DNA of 64,000 nucleotides. It comes from Kangiella marina. GTDB lineage: Bacteria > Pseudomonadota > Gammaproteobacteria > Enterobacterales > Kangiellaceae. The notes under the pieces were generated by a model. It did not search any database. It was not told the origin of the DNA and saw nothing but the letters and a program-made list of their open reading frames with translations. Position numbers and translations under genes: made by a program. Location of the stretch: contig NZ_BAABFV010000001.1 in the NCBI RefSeq assembly GCF_039541235.1, forward strand, positions 1,612,001 through 1,676,000, written 5' to 3'. This document shows positions 39,976 through 49,008 of this stretch, piece by piece (the stretch's first letter is position 1; every line of letters starts with the position of its first letter).

Positions 39976-41406
39976 ATGACTCACAACCTGATGCACTTAT
40001 TGCCTGAAATTTTCTTACTAACGGCTGCTTGTATTATTTTGTTGATCGATGTGTTTTCCAAGGATTTGGATCGAAATCTAACGTATCGATTGTCACAGTT
40101 GGCACTGCTTGGAACGGCAATTATCTGCATGGTACAGTTCCCGGATGTGCAGTATCACCTGTACGACAGACACTTCATTCTTGATCCCATGGCCGGCATT
40201 ATCAAAATCAGTGTGCTGTTGCTCGCTATGGTCGCACTGCTGTTTGCCCGTCCCTACATTTTGCCGAGACGAATATTAAGAGGGGAGTATTACTTACTGC
40301 ACCTCTTTGCGGTGCTCGGAATGATGGTCATGGTCAGTGGCGGTAGTTTGTTGACGTTATATCTTGGATTAGAGCTGCTATCTTTATCACTCTATGCCTT
40401 GGTAGCCATGCACCGGCATGCTTACCAGTCGGCGGAAGCTGCGGTGAAATACTTTGTGATGGGCGCTATTGCCAGTGGATTTTTACTGTATGGTATGTCG
40501 CTGGTGTATGGCGTCACGCAAGAAATCCATTTGACGGACATTGCGGCCTTTATCGCTGACAATGACCCAAGCCTAACGTTGCGCTTCGGCCTGGTGTTCA
40601 TTGTGGTTGCTATTGCTTTTAAGTTTGGGGCGGTGCCGTTCCAAATGTGGGTGCCGGATGTGTATGATGGCGCGCCAACGGCAACCACGGCATTTATATC
40701 CTCTGCACCAAAAGTCGCCGCCTTCGGTTTAGCGGTACGAATTTTTGGTTATGGTTTCATTGGCGTTATTGTTGATTGGCAAGGCTTATTGATAATTCTC
40801 GCCTGCTTATCGATGCTGGTCGGGAATATCGTGGCGTTAGCCCAAACCAATATTAAGCGCTTACTGGCTTATTCAGCGATAGCTCATATTGGGTATTTCT
40901 TGCTTGGGATCTTAACCGGCACAGCAGAAGGCTTCTCTTCTTCCTTCTTTTATATCTTGGCCTACGCCATTATGTCGCTTGGAGGCTTTGGCTGCTTAAT
41001 CTATTTAGGTAAGGGCGTAGAAGATGTTAACACCATTGATGAGTTAAAAGGACTCGGCCGAAAGAACCCTTGGGGTGGACTTTTGATTAGCGTCCTATTC
41101 TTATCCATGGCTGGATTACCGCCTTTCGTCGGTTTCTGGGCAAAGTTGGAAGTGTTTTTAGCGGTGCTGAACGCTGGACTGGTTTGGTTGGCTGTGTTCG
41201 CTGCAGTAATGTCCATTATCGGATTGTTTTATTACCTTAAAGTGGTCAAAGTGATTTTCTTCGATGAGCCGGAGAGTGAGCAAAAAATTGTTGCTGTCCG
41301 AGGGTTACGTTTAGGCTTGGGGTTAACCAGTTTGACAGTTGTTGCCTTGGGGATTTTCCCGGGGAAATTGATGGAGTTATGTGAGCAAGCATTTCAGTAT
41401 TTATAG
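39976..41406 (+). CDS. nuoN: NADH-quinone oxidoreductase subunit N
   Basis: A 476-residue antiporter-like subunit, the last of the operon. It has LYLGLELLSLSLYALVAM, KFGAVPFQMWVPDVYDGAPTATTAFIS and LLAYSAIAHIGYFLLG. It starts 1 base after nuoM. No clear terminator lies between it and the initiator-tRNA promoter 38 bases on, so some read-through into the tRNA region is possible. Confidence 0.98.
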   Translation: MTHNLMHLLPEIFLLTAACIILLIDVFSKDLDRNLTYRLSQLALLGTAIICMVQFPDVQYHLYDRHFILDPMAGIIKISVLLLAMVALLFARPYILPRRILRGEYYLLHLFAVLGMMVMVSGGSLLTLYLGLELLSLSLYALVAMHRHAYQSAEAAVKYFVMGAIASGFLLYGMSLVYGVTQEIHLTDIAAFIADNDPSLTLRFGLVFIVVAIAFKFGAVPFQMWVPDVYDGAPTATTAFISSAPKVAAFGLAVRIFGYGFIGVIVDWQGLLIILACLSMLVGNIVALAQTNIKRLLAYSAIAHIGYFLLGILTGTAEGFSSSFFYILAYAIMSLGGFGCLIYLGKGVEDVNTIDELKGLGRKNPWGGLLISVLFLSMAGLPPFVGFWAKLEVFLAVLNAGLVWLAVFAAVMSIIGLFYYLKVVKVIFFDEPESEQKIVAVRGLRLGLGLTSLTVVALGIFPGKLMELCEQAFQYL

Positions 41407-41443
41407 TGAGTGAATTATTATTGAAATTATTATGTCAGACCAC

Positions 41444-41471
41444 TTGTCAAAGTCATTTAAGTGAGTATAAT
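41444..41471 (+). promoter_or_regulatory. Sigma-70 promoter of initiator tRNA
   Basis: TTGTCA (41444-41449), a 16-base spacer and TATAAT (41466-41471) end 12 bases before the mature tRNA. The GC-containing sequence just after the -10 fits a stable-RNA promoter. Confidence 0.8.
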
Positions 41472-41483
41472 GCCTCTCGTCGA

Positions 41484-41560
<77 letters not shown>

Positions 41561-41617
41561 CATTTAAAAGTCAGCATTTTTAATACAGAATTGACTGGCT
41601 TTGTATTATGTTTATAA

Positions 41618-41648
41618 TAATAAGGCCCCTTTATAGGGGCTTTATTGT
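41618..41648 (+). terminator. Rho-independent terminator after tRNA-fMet
   Basis: GCCCCT (41625-41630) pairs with AGGGGC (41635-41640) around TTAT and is followed by TTTATTGTTT. It probably ends part of the tRNA transcript. Confidence 0.7.
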
Positions 41649-41713
41649 TTGTAGTAAAAGTTAAACTACAAACGGCGTGGGTAAACGGGGTTAATTCCTT
41701 TGGATGATCCTAA

Positions 41714-41786
41714 GCCCATCATACAAACCTTTGAAAAATAAGGTTTATCAGATCAATGAATGATGGGGCCGTATGGGCCTTTTTTT
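41714..41786 (+). promoter_or_regulatory. Attenuator-like leader before rimP-nusA-infB
   Basis: GCCCATCAT (41714-41722) can pair with ATGATGGG (41760-41767), enclosing an AAACCTT/AAGGTTT hairpin (41725-41731 with 41740-41746). The GGGGCC at 41765-41770 can instead pair with GGCCTT (41776-41781) to form a terminator before a run of seven T (41780-41786). The two folds share bases and exclude each other, which is the layout of an attenuator. In E. coli the leader of this operon responds to NusA. Confidence 0.55.
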
Positions 41787-41835
41787 GTATTTGGCTTTTG
41801 TTGAGCCTGAGTCGTAAACGTTTATAGAGAGTGCA

Positions 41836-42288
41836 ATGAGTAAACAGTCACAACTGGAACAAATTATTCGTCCAGCCGTCGAAGCCGCGGGCTTCGAGTT
41901 TTGGGGCTTAGAGTATATATCGCAAGGTAAACACTCGATTTTAAGAGTGTTTATTGAGCATGAAGATGGTATCAGTGTGGATGATTGTGCTGAAGTAAGT
42001 CACCAGGTGAGTGGTGTGCTGGATGTGGAAGACCCTATTAATGGTTTTTACAATCTAGAAATCTCGTCACCCGGTATGGATAGACCTTTATTTACGGAGC
42101 AACACTTCGCTATGTATGTCGGTGAAGATGCCGAGTTACGGTTATCGTTCCCGATAAATGGTCGCCGTAAGTTTAAAGGTACGATTGAAAGTGTAAACAA
42201 TGGCAAAATTAACCTGGTCGTTGATGGTGAAGTTCATGAAATCGATGTGCCTCAGGTTGAAAAAGCCCAATTGATCGCAAAGTATTAG
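41836..42288 (+). CDS. rimP: Ribosome maturation factor RimP
   Basis: A 150-residue cytoplasmic protein needed for 30S subunit maturation. The motifs VEAAGFEFWGLEYISQGKHSILRVFI, EDGISVDDCAEVSHQVSGVLDVEDPI and YNLEISSPGMDRPLF are diagnostic. GAGAGTGCA precedes the ATG. It is the first gene of the operon with nusA and infB. Confidence 0.97.
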   Translation: MSKQSQLEQIIRPAVEAAGFEFWGLEYISQGKHSILRVFIEHEDGISVDDCAEVSHQVSGVLDVEDPINGFYNLEISSPGMDRPLFTEQHFAMYVGEDAELRLSFPINGRRKFKGTIESVNNGKINLVVDGEVHEIDVPQVEKAQLIAKY

Positions 42289-42354
42289 TTTATAAAAGAT
42301 TAGTCTCGAACGGATTAGTGAAATAATCACGAGTTTTATTGAAGGTTAACACGT

Positions 42355-43848
42355 ATGAGCAATAAAGAAATTTTGTTAGTGGTTGAGGCCGTTTCCAATG
42401 AAAAGGACGTCAATCCAGAAGTGATTTTTGGAGCAATAGAAGCTGCGTTAGCTACGGCTACTAAGAAAAAGCATGGCGTTGATATTGATGTGCGTGTTGA
42501 TATCGACCGAGAAACTGGTGAGTACGATACGTACCGTCGTTGGACGGTGGTTGATGATGAAGGTGTTGAAGATCCTTTAACGGAAACAACCTTGTCTGCG
42601 GCGCAGGTCGAAGAGCCAGAAATTGAGCTAGGCGACTATGTTGAAGAGCAAATTGATTCCATTGAATTTGGACGAATTGCCGCGCAAACAGCCAAACAAG
42701 TTATTGTGCAAAAAGTACGTGAAGCTGAGCGTGCTAAGACCGTAGAAGCGTTTCGTGATCGCGTTGGCGACTTAATCACTGGTGTGGTAAAGAAAATTAC
42801 TCGTGATTTTATTTATTTAGATTTGGGTAATAACGCTGAAGCGGTGATTCAACGTGACGAAATGATGCCACGTGAAACCGTACGTGCAGGCGACCGTGTT
42901 CGTGGTTTGTTATACAACATTAACGATGAGAATCGTGGTCCACAATTATTCGTTAGCCGTACTCGTCCTGAAATGCTGGAAGAGTTATTCCGCATTGAAG
43001 TGCCTGAAATAGGTGAGCAAGTTATTGAAATTAAAGGTGCTGCACGTGATCCAGGTTCGCGCGCTAAAGTAGCCGTTAAAACGAATGATAAGCGCATTGA
43101 CCCAGTTGGTGCTTGTGTTGGTATGCGTGGTGCACGTGTTCAAGCGGTTACTGGCGAGTTAAATGGTGAGCGTATTGACATCGTTTTGTATGATGATAAT
43201 CCTGCACAGTTTGTGATTAACGCGATGGCGCCAGCAGAAGTTGTCTCTATCGTTGTTGACGAAGATTCTCGCAGCATGGATATCGCTGTGGATGAAGACC
43301 AGTTGGCACAAGCGATTGGTCGGAATGGTCAAAACATTCGTCTTGCTAGTGAGTTAACTGGCTGGGAATTAAATGTCATGACGGAAGAAGACTTTGCTCA
43401 GAAGAATCAGACAGAGTCAGAAGCAATTGTTCAGCTGTTTACTGATGAGCTTGGCGTGGATGAAGATTTAGCGGACATTTTAGTACAGGAAGGCTTCACC
43501 ACACTTGAAGAAGTGGCGTACGTTCCTCAGTCTGAAATGCTTGAGATTGAAGGCTTTGATGAAGACTTGATTGACGCGCTGAAGGCGAGAGCAAAAGATT
43601 TGTTATTGACCAAAGCCATCGCCTCTGAAGAGCAGCTGGAGAAAAATGAGCCGGCAGAAGATTTATTAAATATGGACGGTATGGACCGCCACTTGGCATA
43701 CGTTTTAGCAAGCCGTGGCGTGATTACTATGGAAGATTTAGCGGAACAGTCAGTGGATGATCTAACCGATATTGAAGAATTGGATGATGAGCGTGCTGCT
43801 CAATTAATTATGACCGCGCGTGCCCCTTGGTTTGAAGATCAAGAGTAA
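42355..43848 (+). CDS. nusA: Transcription termination/antitermination factor NusA
   Basis: A 497-residue RNA polymerase-binding factor. It has an N-terminal domain ([19 protein letters not shown]), an S1 domain about 135-200 ([28 protein letters not shown]), and two KH domains ([20 protein letters not shown] and [22 protein letters not shown]). Two C-terminal acidic helix-hairpin repeats (about 365-490) are as in E. coli. It may control its own operon through the leader upstream of rimP. Confidence 0.98.
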   Translation: MSNKEILLVVEAVSNEKDVNPEVIFGAIEAALATATKKKHGVDIDVRVDIDRETGEYDTYRRWTVVDDEGVEDPLTETTLSAAQVEEPEIELGDYVEEQIDSIEFGRIAAQTAKQVIVQKVREAERAKTVEAFRDRVGDLITGVVKKITRDFIYLDLGNNAEAVIQRDEMMPRETVRAGDRVRGLLYNINDENRGPQLFVSRTRPEMLEELFRIEVPEIGEQVIEIKGAARDPGSRAKVAVKTNDKRIDPVGACVGMRGARVQAVTGELNGERIDIVLYDDNPAQFVINAMAPAEVVSIVVDEDSRSMDIAVDEDQLAQAIGRNGQNIRLASELTGWELNVMTEEDFAQKNQTESEAIVQLFTDELGVDEDLADILVQEGFTTLEEVAYVPQSEMLEIEGFDEDLIDALKARAKDLLLTKAIASEEQLEKNEPAEDLLNMDGMDRHLAYVLASRGVITMEDLAEQSVDDLTDIEELDDERAAQLIMTARAPWFEDQE

Positions 43849-43884
43849 CCTGGGAGCAAGAATAACTTTGAGCGGGGAGACTAA

Positions 43885-46518
43885 ATGTCAGATACTACAG
43901 TAAAACAATTTGCCGATACTCTTAACACTCCAGTAGAAAAACTACTGGAGCAGTTGGATGCGGCTGGTTCAAAAATAAAAAGTGCCGATGACACCATAAC
44001 TGAAGAGCAGAAAAAGTCTTTATTGGCTTATTTGCAAAAGTCGCATGGTGGCGATGAGTCTACTGGCCCGAGAAAAATCACCCTAAGCCGTACTAAGAAA
44101 AGTACCTTGAGCGTGACTTCGTCGGAAGGTAAGAAAAAATCCGTTCAAGTAGCGGTAAAGAAAAAGCGCACATACGTTAAGCGCTCTAGTGAAGAAATTA
44201 AGCAACTTGCTGAGGAAGAAGAAGCTAAAGCAAGAGAAGCTGAAGAAGCGAAGCGTCAGGCTGAAGAAGCTGAGCGTAAAGCGAAAGAAGAAGCTGAACG
44301 CAAGGCGAAAGAAGAAGCCGAGCGTAAAGAGAAAGAAGCTGCAGAAGCAAAACGTAAAGCTGAGGAAGAGGCGAAGCGTAATACTGAAGGCAAAGGCAAG
44401 GCTGAGAAAGTAGAGAAGCCTAAAGAAGCAAAGAGTAAGCCTAAGAAAGAAGAAAAATCTGCAGATAAAGTTCAGAAGAAAATCGAAAAGCAGCTCGAAG
44501 AGAAGCAAGAACCAGAAGAGAAAGTGGTTAAAGCGAATCCTGAGAAGCCTGCTAAGCCAATGTCTATCCGTGACTTTGAAGAGAAGTCGAGTCGCGGCAG
44601 AAAGAAGAAGAAGAAAGGCAAAAAGAAATCGTCCGATGCTGATTTAGTAGCTAATGCTTTTGATGATAAGTACAAGCGCGGACAAAACCAAAAGAAAAAA
44701 GTATATCAGGCTCCTGACAATATGAAAAAACACGGTTTTAAAAAGCCAACGGACACAATCGTTCACGATGTGGAAATTCCTGAAGCGATTACCGTGGGTG
44801 ATCTCGCTAAAGCGATGGCGGTTAAAGCGCCAGAGTTAATGAAGGCGATGATGAAGGTAGGAGTTATGGCTACGGTAAATCAATCCATCGATCAAGAAAC
44901 TGCAAGTTTGATCGTTGAGGAGATGGGCCATAAACCTGTACTGGTCAATGAAAATGCGATGGAAGAGGCGGCTCTTTCAGAAGCGATGACTGAAGATGGT
45001 GAAGGTAAGCCACGCGCGCCAGTAGTCACTATCATGGGTCACGTTGACCACGGTAAAACATCGTTACTGGACTATATCCGAGCAAGCCATGTTGCGACCG
45101 GCGAAGCTGGCGGTATCACGCAGCACATCGGTGCTTATCATGTTGAGACCGAGCGCGGGATGGTGACGTTCCTCGATACTCCAGGCCACGCAGCCTTTAC
45201 GTCGATGCGTGCACGTGGTGCAGAAGTAACGGATATTGTTATTCTGATCGTCGCTGCGGACGATGGCGTTATGCCACAAACGGTTGAGGCCGTTCAGCAC
45301 GCGAAGGCGGCTGGCGTACCTATGATCGTTGCAGTGAATAAAATTGATAAGCCAGAGGCTGATCCTGATCGCGTTAAAAACGAATTATCGCAGCACGATG
45401 TTATCCCTGAAGATTGGGGTGGTGATGTGCAGTTTGTACACGTCTCAGCGAAATCTGGTGAAGGTATTGATGACTTATTAGAGTCAATTCTTCTACAGTC
45501 TGAAGTACTTGAGTTAACAGCGGTTGACGAAGGTGCTGCCAAAGGTTTCGTGATTGAAGCGCGATTGGATAAAGGTCGAGGTGCAATTGCATCAGTCTTA
45601 GTCCAAAAAGGTCAGTTAAATCAAGGTGACATCCTGCTAGCAGGTACTCACTATGGCCGTGTACGTGCTTTATTGGATGAGAACGGACAAACAATTGACT
45701 CAGCAGGCCCATCTATTCCTGTGGAAGTTCTTGGTTTGTCGGGTGTTCCTGTTGCTGGTGATGAAGCAACCGTTGTTGCTGATGAGCGTACAGCTCGCGA
45801 AATTGCGGAGCGTCGTGGAACGAAGCAGCGCGAAGAATTCCAAGCACGCCAGCAAAAAGCCAAGCTTGAAAATATGTTTGCAAACATGGGCAGCAGTGAT
45901 GAGTTGCAGCAGTTGAATGTGATTATCAAAGCTGACGTACAAGGCTCGGTAGAAGCATTAAGCAAATCATTAACGGACTTCGCGACTGAAGAAGTTGAAG
46001 TTAAAGTGATTTCGAGTGGTGTTGGCGGAATTAAAGAAACAGACGTGTCGTTAGCGGCTGCGTCGAATGCCATCATTATCGGCTTCAACGTGCGTGCTGA
46101 CGCTACCGCTCGAAAAGTGGCTGAGCGCGACGCGGTAGAAATTCGTTACTACAGTGTCATCTACGAAGCGATTGAAGAAGTGAAGGCCGCATTGAGTGGT
46201 ATGTTATCGCCTGAGTCGCGTCAAGAGATTATCGGCCTGGCAGAAGTTCGTGACGTCTTTAAATCACCAAAACTCGGCGCAATCGCTGGTTGTATGGTGA
46301 CAGAAGGTGTTGTTAAGCGTAGTAACCCAATCCGTGTATTACGCGATAATGTGGTTATTTATGAAGGTGAACTTGAGTCACTGCGTCGTTTTAAAGATGA
46401 CGTACAGGAAGTTCGAAAAGATATGGAATGTGGTATCGGCGTTAAGAATTACAACGATGTTAAACCTGGTGATCAGATCGAGGTGTTCCAAATCGTTGAA
46501 GTTAAACGTAGCCTTTAA
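43885..46518 (+). CDS. infB: Translation initiation factor IF-2
   Basis: An 877-residue GTPase that brings initiator tRNA to the 30S subunit. An IF2_N domain lies at the start and a long Lys/Glu coiled-coil linker at about 100-270. A second IF2_N-like segment precedes the G domain. The G domain begins at Gly385 (GHVDHGKTS), with DTPGH, NKID and SAKSGEG boxes, followed by the EF-Tu-like and C-terminal domains. In-frame internal starts could give the shorter forms known in E. coli, but none is singled out by its ribosome site. Confidence 0.98.
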   Translation: MSDTTVKQFADTLNTPVEKLLEQLDAAGSKIKSADDTITEEQKKSLLAYLQKSHGGDESTGPRKITLSRTKKSTLSVTSSEGKKKSVQVAVKKKRTYVKRSSEEIKQLAEEEEAKAREAEEAKRQAEEAERKAKEEAERKAKEEAERKEKEAAEAKRKAEEEAKRNTEGKGKAEKVEKPKEAKSKPKKEEKSADKVQKKIEKQLEEKQEPEEKVVKANPEKPAKPMSIRDFEEKSSRGRKKKKKGKKKSSDADLVANAFDDKYKRGQNQKKKVYQAPDNMKKHGFKKPTDTIVHDVEIPEAITVGDLAKAMAVKAPELMKAMMKVGVMATVNQSIDQETASLIVEEMGHKPVLVNENAMEEAALSEAMTEDGEGKPRAPVVTIMGHVDHGKTSLLDYIRASHVATGEAGGITQHIGAYHVETERGMVTFLDTPGHAAFTSMRARGAEVTDIVILIVAADDGVMPQTVEAVQHAKAAGVPMIVAVNKIDKPEADPDRVKNELSQHDVIPEDWGGDVQFVHVSAKSGEGIDDLLESILLQSEVLELTAVDEGAAKGFVIEARLDKGRGAIASVLVQKGQLNQGDILLAGTHYGRVRALLDENGQTIDSAGPSIPVEVLGLSGVPVAGDEATVVADERTAREIAERRGTKQREEFQARQQKAKLENMFANMGSSDELQQLNVIIKADVQGSVEALSKSLTDFATEEVEVKVISSGVGGIKETDVSLAAASNAIIIGFNVRADATARKVAERDAVEIRYYSVIYEAIEEVKAALSGMLSPESRQEIIGLAEVRDVFKSPKLGAIAGCMVTEGVVKRSNPIRVLRDNVVIYEGELESLRRFKDDVQEVRKDMECGIGVKNYNDVKPGDQIEVFQIVEVKRSL

Positions 46519-46551
46519 ACCATGATGTATCCACTAGTGGCGAGAGATTAA

Positions 46552-46953
46552 ATGTCGCAAGCAAGAGCTAATCGAGTTGCCGATCAGATCCAGCGTGAGC
46601 TGGCTCTGGTCTTTCAACGCGAAATGAAAGATCCCCGTCTGGGGTTAGCGACCGTTTCGGCGGTTGAGGTTTCTAGCGATCTTCAGAATGCTAAAGTCTT
46701 TGTGACCTTTTTGGGCAAAGATGAGAAAGAAGAAGTCGAAGAAGCTTTAGAAGTCGTGCGTGGTGCAGCAGGCTTTTTGCGTTCAAAATTAGCAAAAGAA
46801 ATGCGTATGCGTAGTGTACCTGCATTACGATTTTTCTTTGATAAATCAATTCAGGAAGGCCAACGGATGACTAGCCTGATTGAGAAAGCCCGGTCGGAAG
46901 ATAAAAAAGCGGCTGGCAAGCAAGACACGTCTGATAAAGACGATCATTCCTAA
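46552..46953 (+). CDS. rbfA: Ribosome-binding factor A
   Basis: A 133-residue KH-fold factor for 16S rRNA maturation, also important in the cold. Diagnostic parts are RANRVADQIQRELALVFQREMKDPRLG, DLQNAKVFVTFLG and RSVPALRFFFDKSIQEGQRM. The last 20 residues are a charged tail. It lies 33 bases after infB and 27 bases before truB. Confidence 0.97.
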   Translation: MSQARANRVADQIQRELALVFQREMKDPRLGLATVSAVEVSSDLQNAKVFVTFLGKDEKEEVEEALEVVRGAAGFLRSKLAKEMRMRSVPALRFFFDKSIQEGQRMTSLIEKARSEDKKAAGKQDTSDKDDHS

Positions 46954-46980
46954 GCTTTTCCTGTAGTTCCGGAGTAACCA

Positions 46981-47898
46981 ATGGCAAGACGACGTAAGCG
47001 CGGTCGCGATATTACAGGTATTTTATTATTAGATAAACCCACCGATATGACGTCAAACAAGGCTTTGCAACAAGCAAAGTTTTTGTACTTCGCTCAGAAA
47101 GCTGGCCATACAGGTGCTTTGGATCCGATTGCTACGGGTGTTTTGCCGATTTGTTTTGGCGAAGCAACTAAGTTTTCTCACTTCTTGCTCAATGCCGATA
47201 AGAAATATCGAGTTATTGCTAAGTTAGGCCAAAAAACCACCACTGCCGATCGTGAAGGTGAAGTGGTTGAAGAAAAACCGGTAAATGTCACTGAAGAAGA
47301 ACTTGTAAAGGTAGTGCAACAATTCAAAGGTACTATCAGCCAGGTTCCTTCGATGTATTCGGCCTTAAAGAAAGATGGCGTGCCTTTGTACAAGCTGGCA
47401 CGCCAAGGTATCGAGGTTGAGAGGGAGGCACGCGAAGTGACTATTCACTCCATTGATATCTTACGTCTTGAAGGCGATGAGTTTGAGCTGGATGTGCATT
47501 GTTCCAAGGGAACTTATATCCGGAATCTGGTCGAAGATATGGGGGATGAGTTAGGTTGTGGTGCACATGTACAGGAATTACGCCGTACCGCCGTGAGCCA
47601 TTTGCAGTTGGATGATTGCGTTAGCCTGACTCAGCTAGAAACGATGAAGCAAGCGGATGAAAAGCTTGCCATGGATGAATTATTAATGCCTTTAGAGAAG
47701 GCGCTGCACCACTTGCCAATTGTTGAATTAGATGCTGACCAAGCTTACTACATTAGGCTTGGACAGTCGGTACAGTTAAGTGGCGCACCACTAGAAGATG
47801 AGTTTATCCTTAGGGAATCTGAAGGCTTTCTAGGGATCGGTTTTGTGGACGATGATGGCAAGGTTGCTCCTCGTCGACTGATCAAACAAACAAGCTAG
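46981..47898 (+). CDS. truB: tRNA pseudouridine-55 synthase TruB
   Basis: A 305-residue enzyme that makes pseudouridine at position 55 in the T loop of tRNAs. Catalytic Asp48 lies in AGHTGALDPIATGVLPICFGEATK. KKYRVIAKLGQKTTTADREGEVV and CSKGTYIRNLVEDMG are also family marks. A small PUA-like C-terminal region follows. Confidence 0.98.
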   Translation: MARRRKRGRDITGILLLDKPTDMTSNKALQQAKFLYFAQKAGHTGALDPIATGVLPICFGEATKFSHFLLNADKKYRVIAKLGQKTTTADREGEVVEEKPVNVTEEELVKVVQQFKGTISQVPSMYSALKKDGVPLYKLARQGIEVEREAREVTIHSIDILRLEGDEFELDVHCSKGTYIRNLVEDMGDELGCGAHVQELRRTAVSHLQLDDCVSLTQLETMKQADEKLAMDELLMPLEKALHHLPIVELDADQAYYIRLGQSVQLSGAPLEDEFILRESEGFLGIGFVDDDGKVAPRRLIKQTS

Positions 47899-47905
47899 GA
47901 ATCGT

Positions 47906-48457
47906 ATGAACCCAGTTGTAAAACCTTTAGTAATATTTTCGCACGGCAAAGTATCGGGCCCGAAAGGAAATCGTATCCAAGCGTTGTCGAAAATATGTGA
48001 GAAAAACGGTTTTGACGTTGAGTCTCTAGACTACCGTCGATTACCCACAAACGAGCGCGTGACTAAGCTCAATAATTATTTATTAAACTTGTCTCGACCT
48101 TATATTTTAGTCGGTACCAGCATGGGCGGTTATGTGTCAGCAGTCGCTGGCTTAAATAATGAGCCAATGGGGCTCTTTTTGATTTCACCGGCAGTGTATA
48201 TGGATGGTTATGCTGAGGCAGAGCTGGAGCAAATTGATTGTCCGGTTACCGTAGTACATGGCTGGCAGGATGACATTGTTCCTGTCGATAACGTCATTCG
48301 TTTTGCCAGTGCGGCAAAAGCCGATTTACACGTCTTCGAAGGCGGCCACCGTTTACGAGAAAAGTTGACTGAAACAGAAGCCTGTTTTCAGCAGTTTTTG
48401 GATAATTGCCGCGAGCAAAATCCACGACTTCGTCTACGATCGGTGGCGAATCAGTAA
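47906..48457 (+). CDS. Small alpha/beta hydrolase (YqiA/RBBP9-like)
   Basis: A 183-residue single-domain hydrolase with the nucleophile elbow GTSMGGYV, an Asp in HGWQDDIVP and a catalytic His in EGGHRL, in the right order. It starts 7 bases after truB and is probably translated from the same transcript. This position between truB and rpsO is empty in E. coli. The substrate is unknown. I see no link to translation beyond position. Confidence 0.85.
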   Translation: MNPVVKPLVIFSHGKVSGPKGNRIQALSKICEKNGFDVESLDYRRLPTNERVTKLNNYLLNLSRPYILVGTSMGGYVSAVAGLNNEPMGLFLISPAVYMDGYAEAELEQIDCPVTVVHGWQDDIVPVDNVIRFASAAKADLHVFEGGHRLREKLTETEACFQQFLDNCREQNPRLRLRSVANQ

Positions 48458-48514
48458 ACCGAGTCATTTTTCGCGCAACACCCCCTAATTTCAAGCGTTT
48501 CAGCTGGATTTTAC

Positions 48515-48544
48515 TTGCTGTTGGGGTTTGAATTGAGGTACAAT
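48515..48544 (+). promoter_or_regulatory. Likely promoter of rpsO
   Basis: TTGCTG, an 18-base spacer and TACAAT (48539-48544) are found 89 bases before the rpsO start, as expected for a gene with a long regulated leader. Confidence 0.45.
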
Positions 48545-48556
48545 CGCGCATTCATT

Positions 48557-48614
48557 GAACCGGCTGAATTAGTGATTGGCTGGTTCGTACGTAAACACCG
48601 AGTGAACTCACTCG
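48557..48614 (+). promoter_or_regulatory. Two-hairpin rpsO leader, possible S15 autoregulation site
   Basis: The first stem pairs GAACCGGC (48557-48564) with 48579-48586, with one G-U pair. The second is the perfect CGAGTG-AACT-CACTCG (48599-48614), just upstream of the TTGGAG Shine-Dalgarno. In E. coli, S15 binds folded leader RNA to block its own translation. A similar role here is inferred. Confidence 0.45.
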
Positions 48615-48632
48615 AAATTGGAGACACAAAAT

Positions 48633-48902
48633 ATGTCACTAAGTGCAGAAAAGAAAGCAGAAATTGTTGAAGAGCATGGTCGCGGTGAAGGCGATACAGG
48701 TTCTCCAGAAGTTCAGGTTGCATTGCTATCAGCGCAAATCAACCACTTGCAAGACCACTTCAAAGCACACAAGCATGACCACCACTCACGTCGTGGTTTA
48801 CTTCGCATGGTAAGCCAGCGTCGTAAATTGCTTGATTACTTGAAGCGTAAAGATCATAGCCGTTACTCAGGCTTGATTCAAAAGCTGGGTCTACGTCGCT
48901 AA
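48633..48902 (+). CDS. rpsO: Ribosomal protein S15
   Basis: An 89-residue 30S protein binding 16S rRNA helices. It has the motifs [23 protein letters not shown] and [22 protein letters not shown]. An upstream ATG at 48618 would add five residues, but the ATG at 48633 gives the universal N-terminus MSLSAEKK with TTGGAG placed correctly. Confidence 0.99.
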   Translation: MSLSAEKKAEIVEEHGRGEGDTGSPEVQVALLSAQINHLQDHFKAHKHDHHSRRGLLRMVSQRRKLLDYLKRKDHSRYSGLIQKLGLRR

Positions 48903-48909
48903 GAAAATT

Positions 48910-48934
48910 AAGGGGCCTCCAAGGCCCCTTTTTT
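48910..48934 (+). terminator. Rho-independent terminator after rpsO
   Basis: AAGGGGCCT-CCA-AGGCCCCTT is a perfect 9-bp stem followed by T residues. pnp lies 75 bases beyond, so some pnp expression needs read-through or its own promoter. Confidence 0.92.
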
Positions 48935-49008
48935 GTTTGCTTTCAGACGATGTGGGTTCTGAGGGCAAGAGGGTAAACAAGCCCAAGTAACTAAAATAGG
49001 AAAACATT

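Noticed and set aside
44083-44508. 141-residue frame on the minus strand, very rich in Phe and Leu
   Set aside because: It is the antisense shadow of the Lys/Glu-rich linker of infB. The composition follows from the GAA/AAG codons opposite it, and no ribosome site is seen.
45651-46088. 145-residue minus-strand frame within infB
   Set aside because: It is a shadow of a conserved GTPase gene, with no start signals or recognisable protein features.
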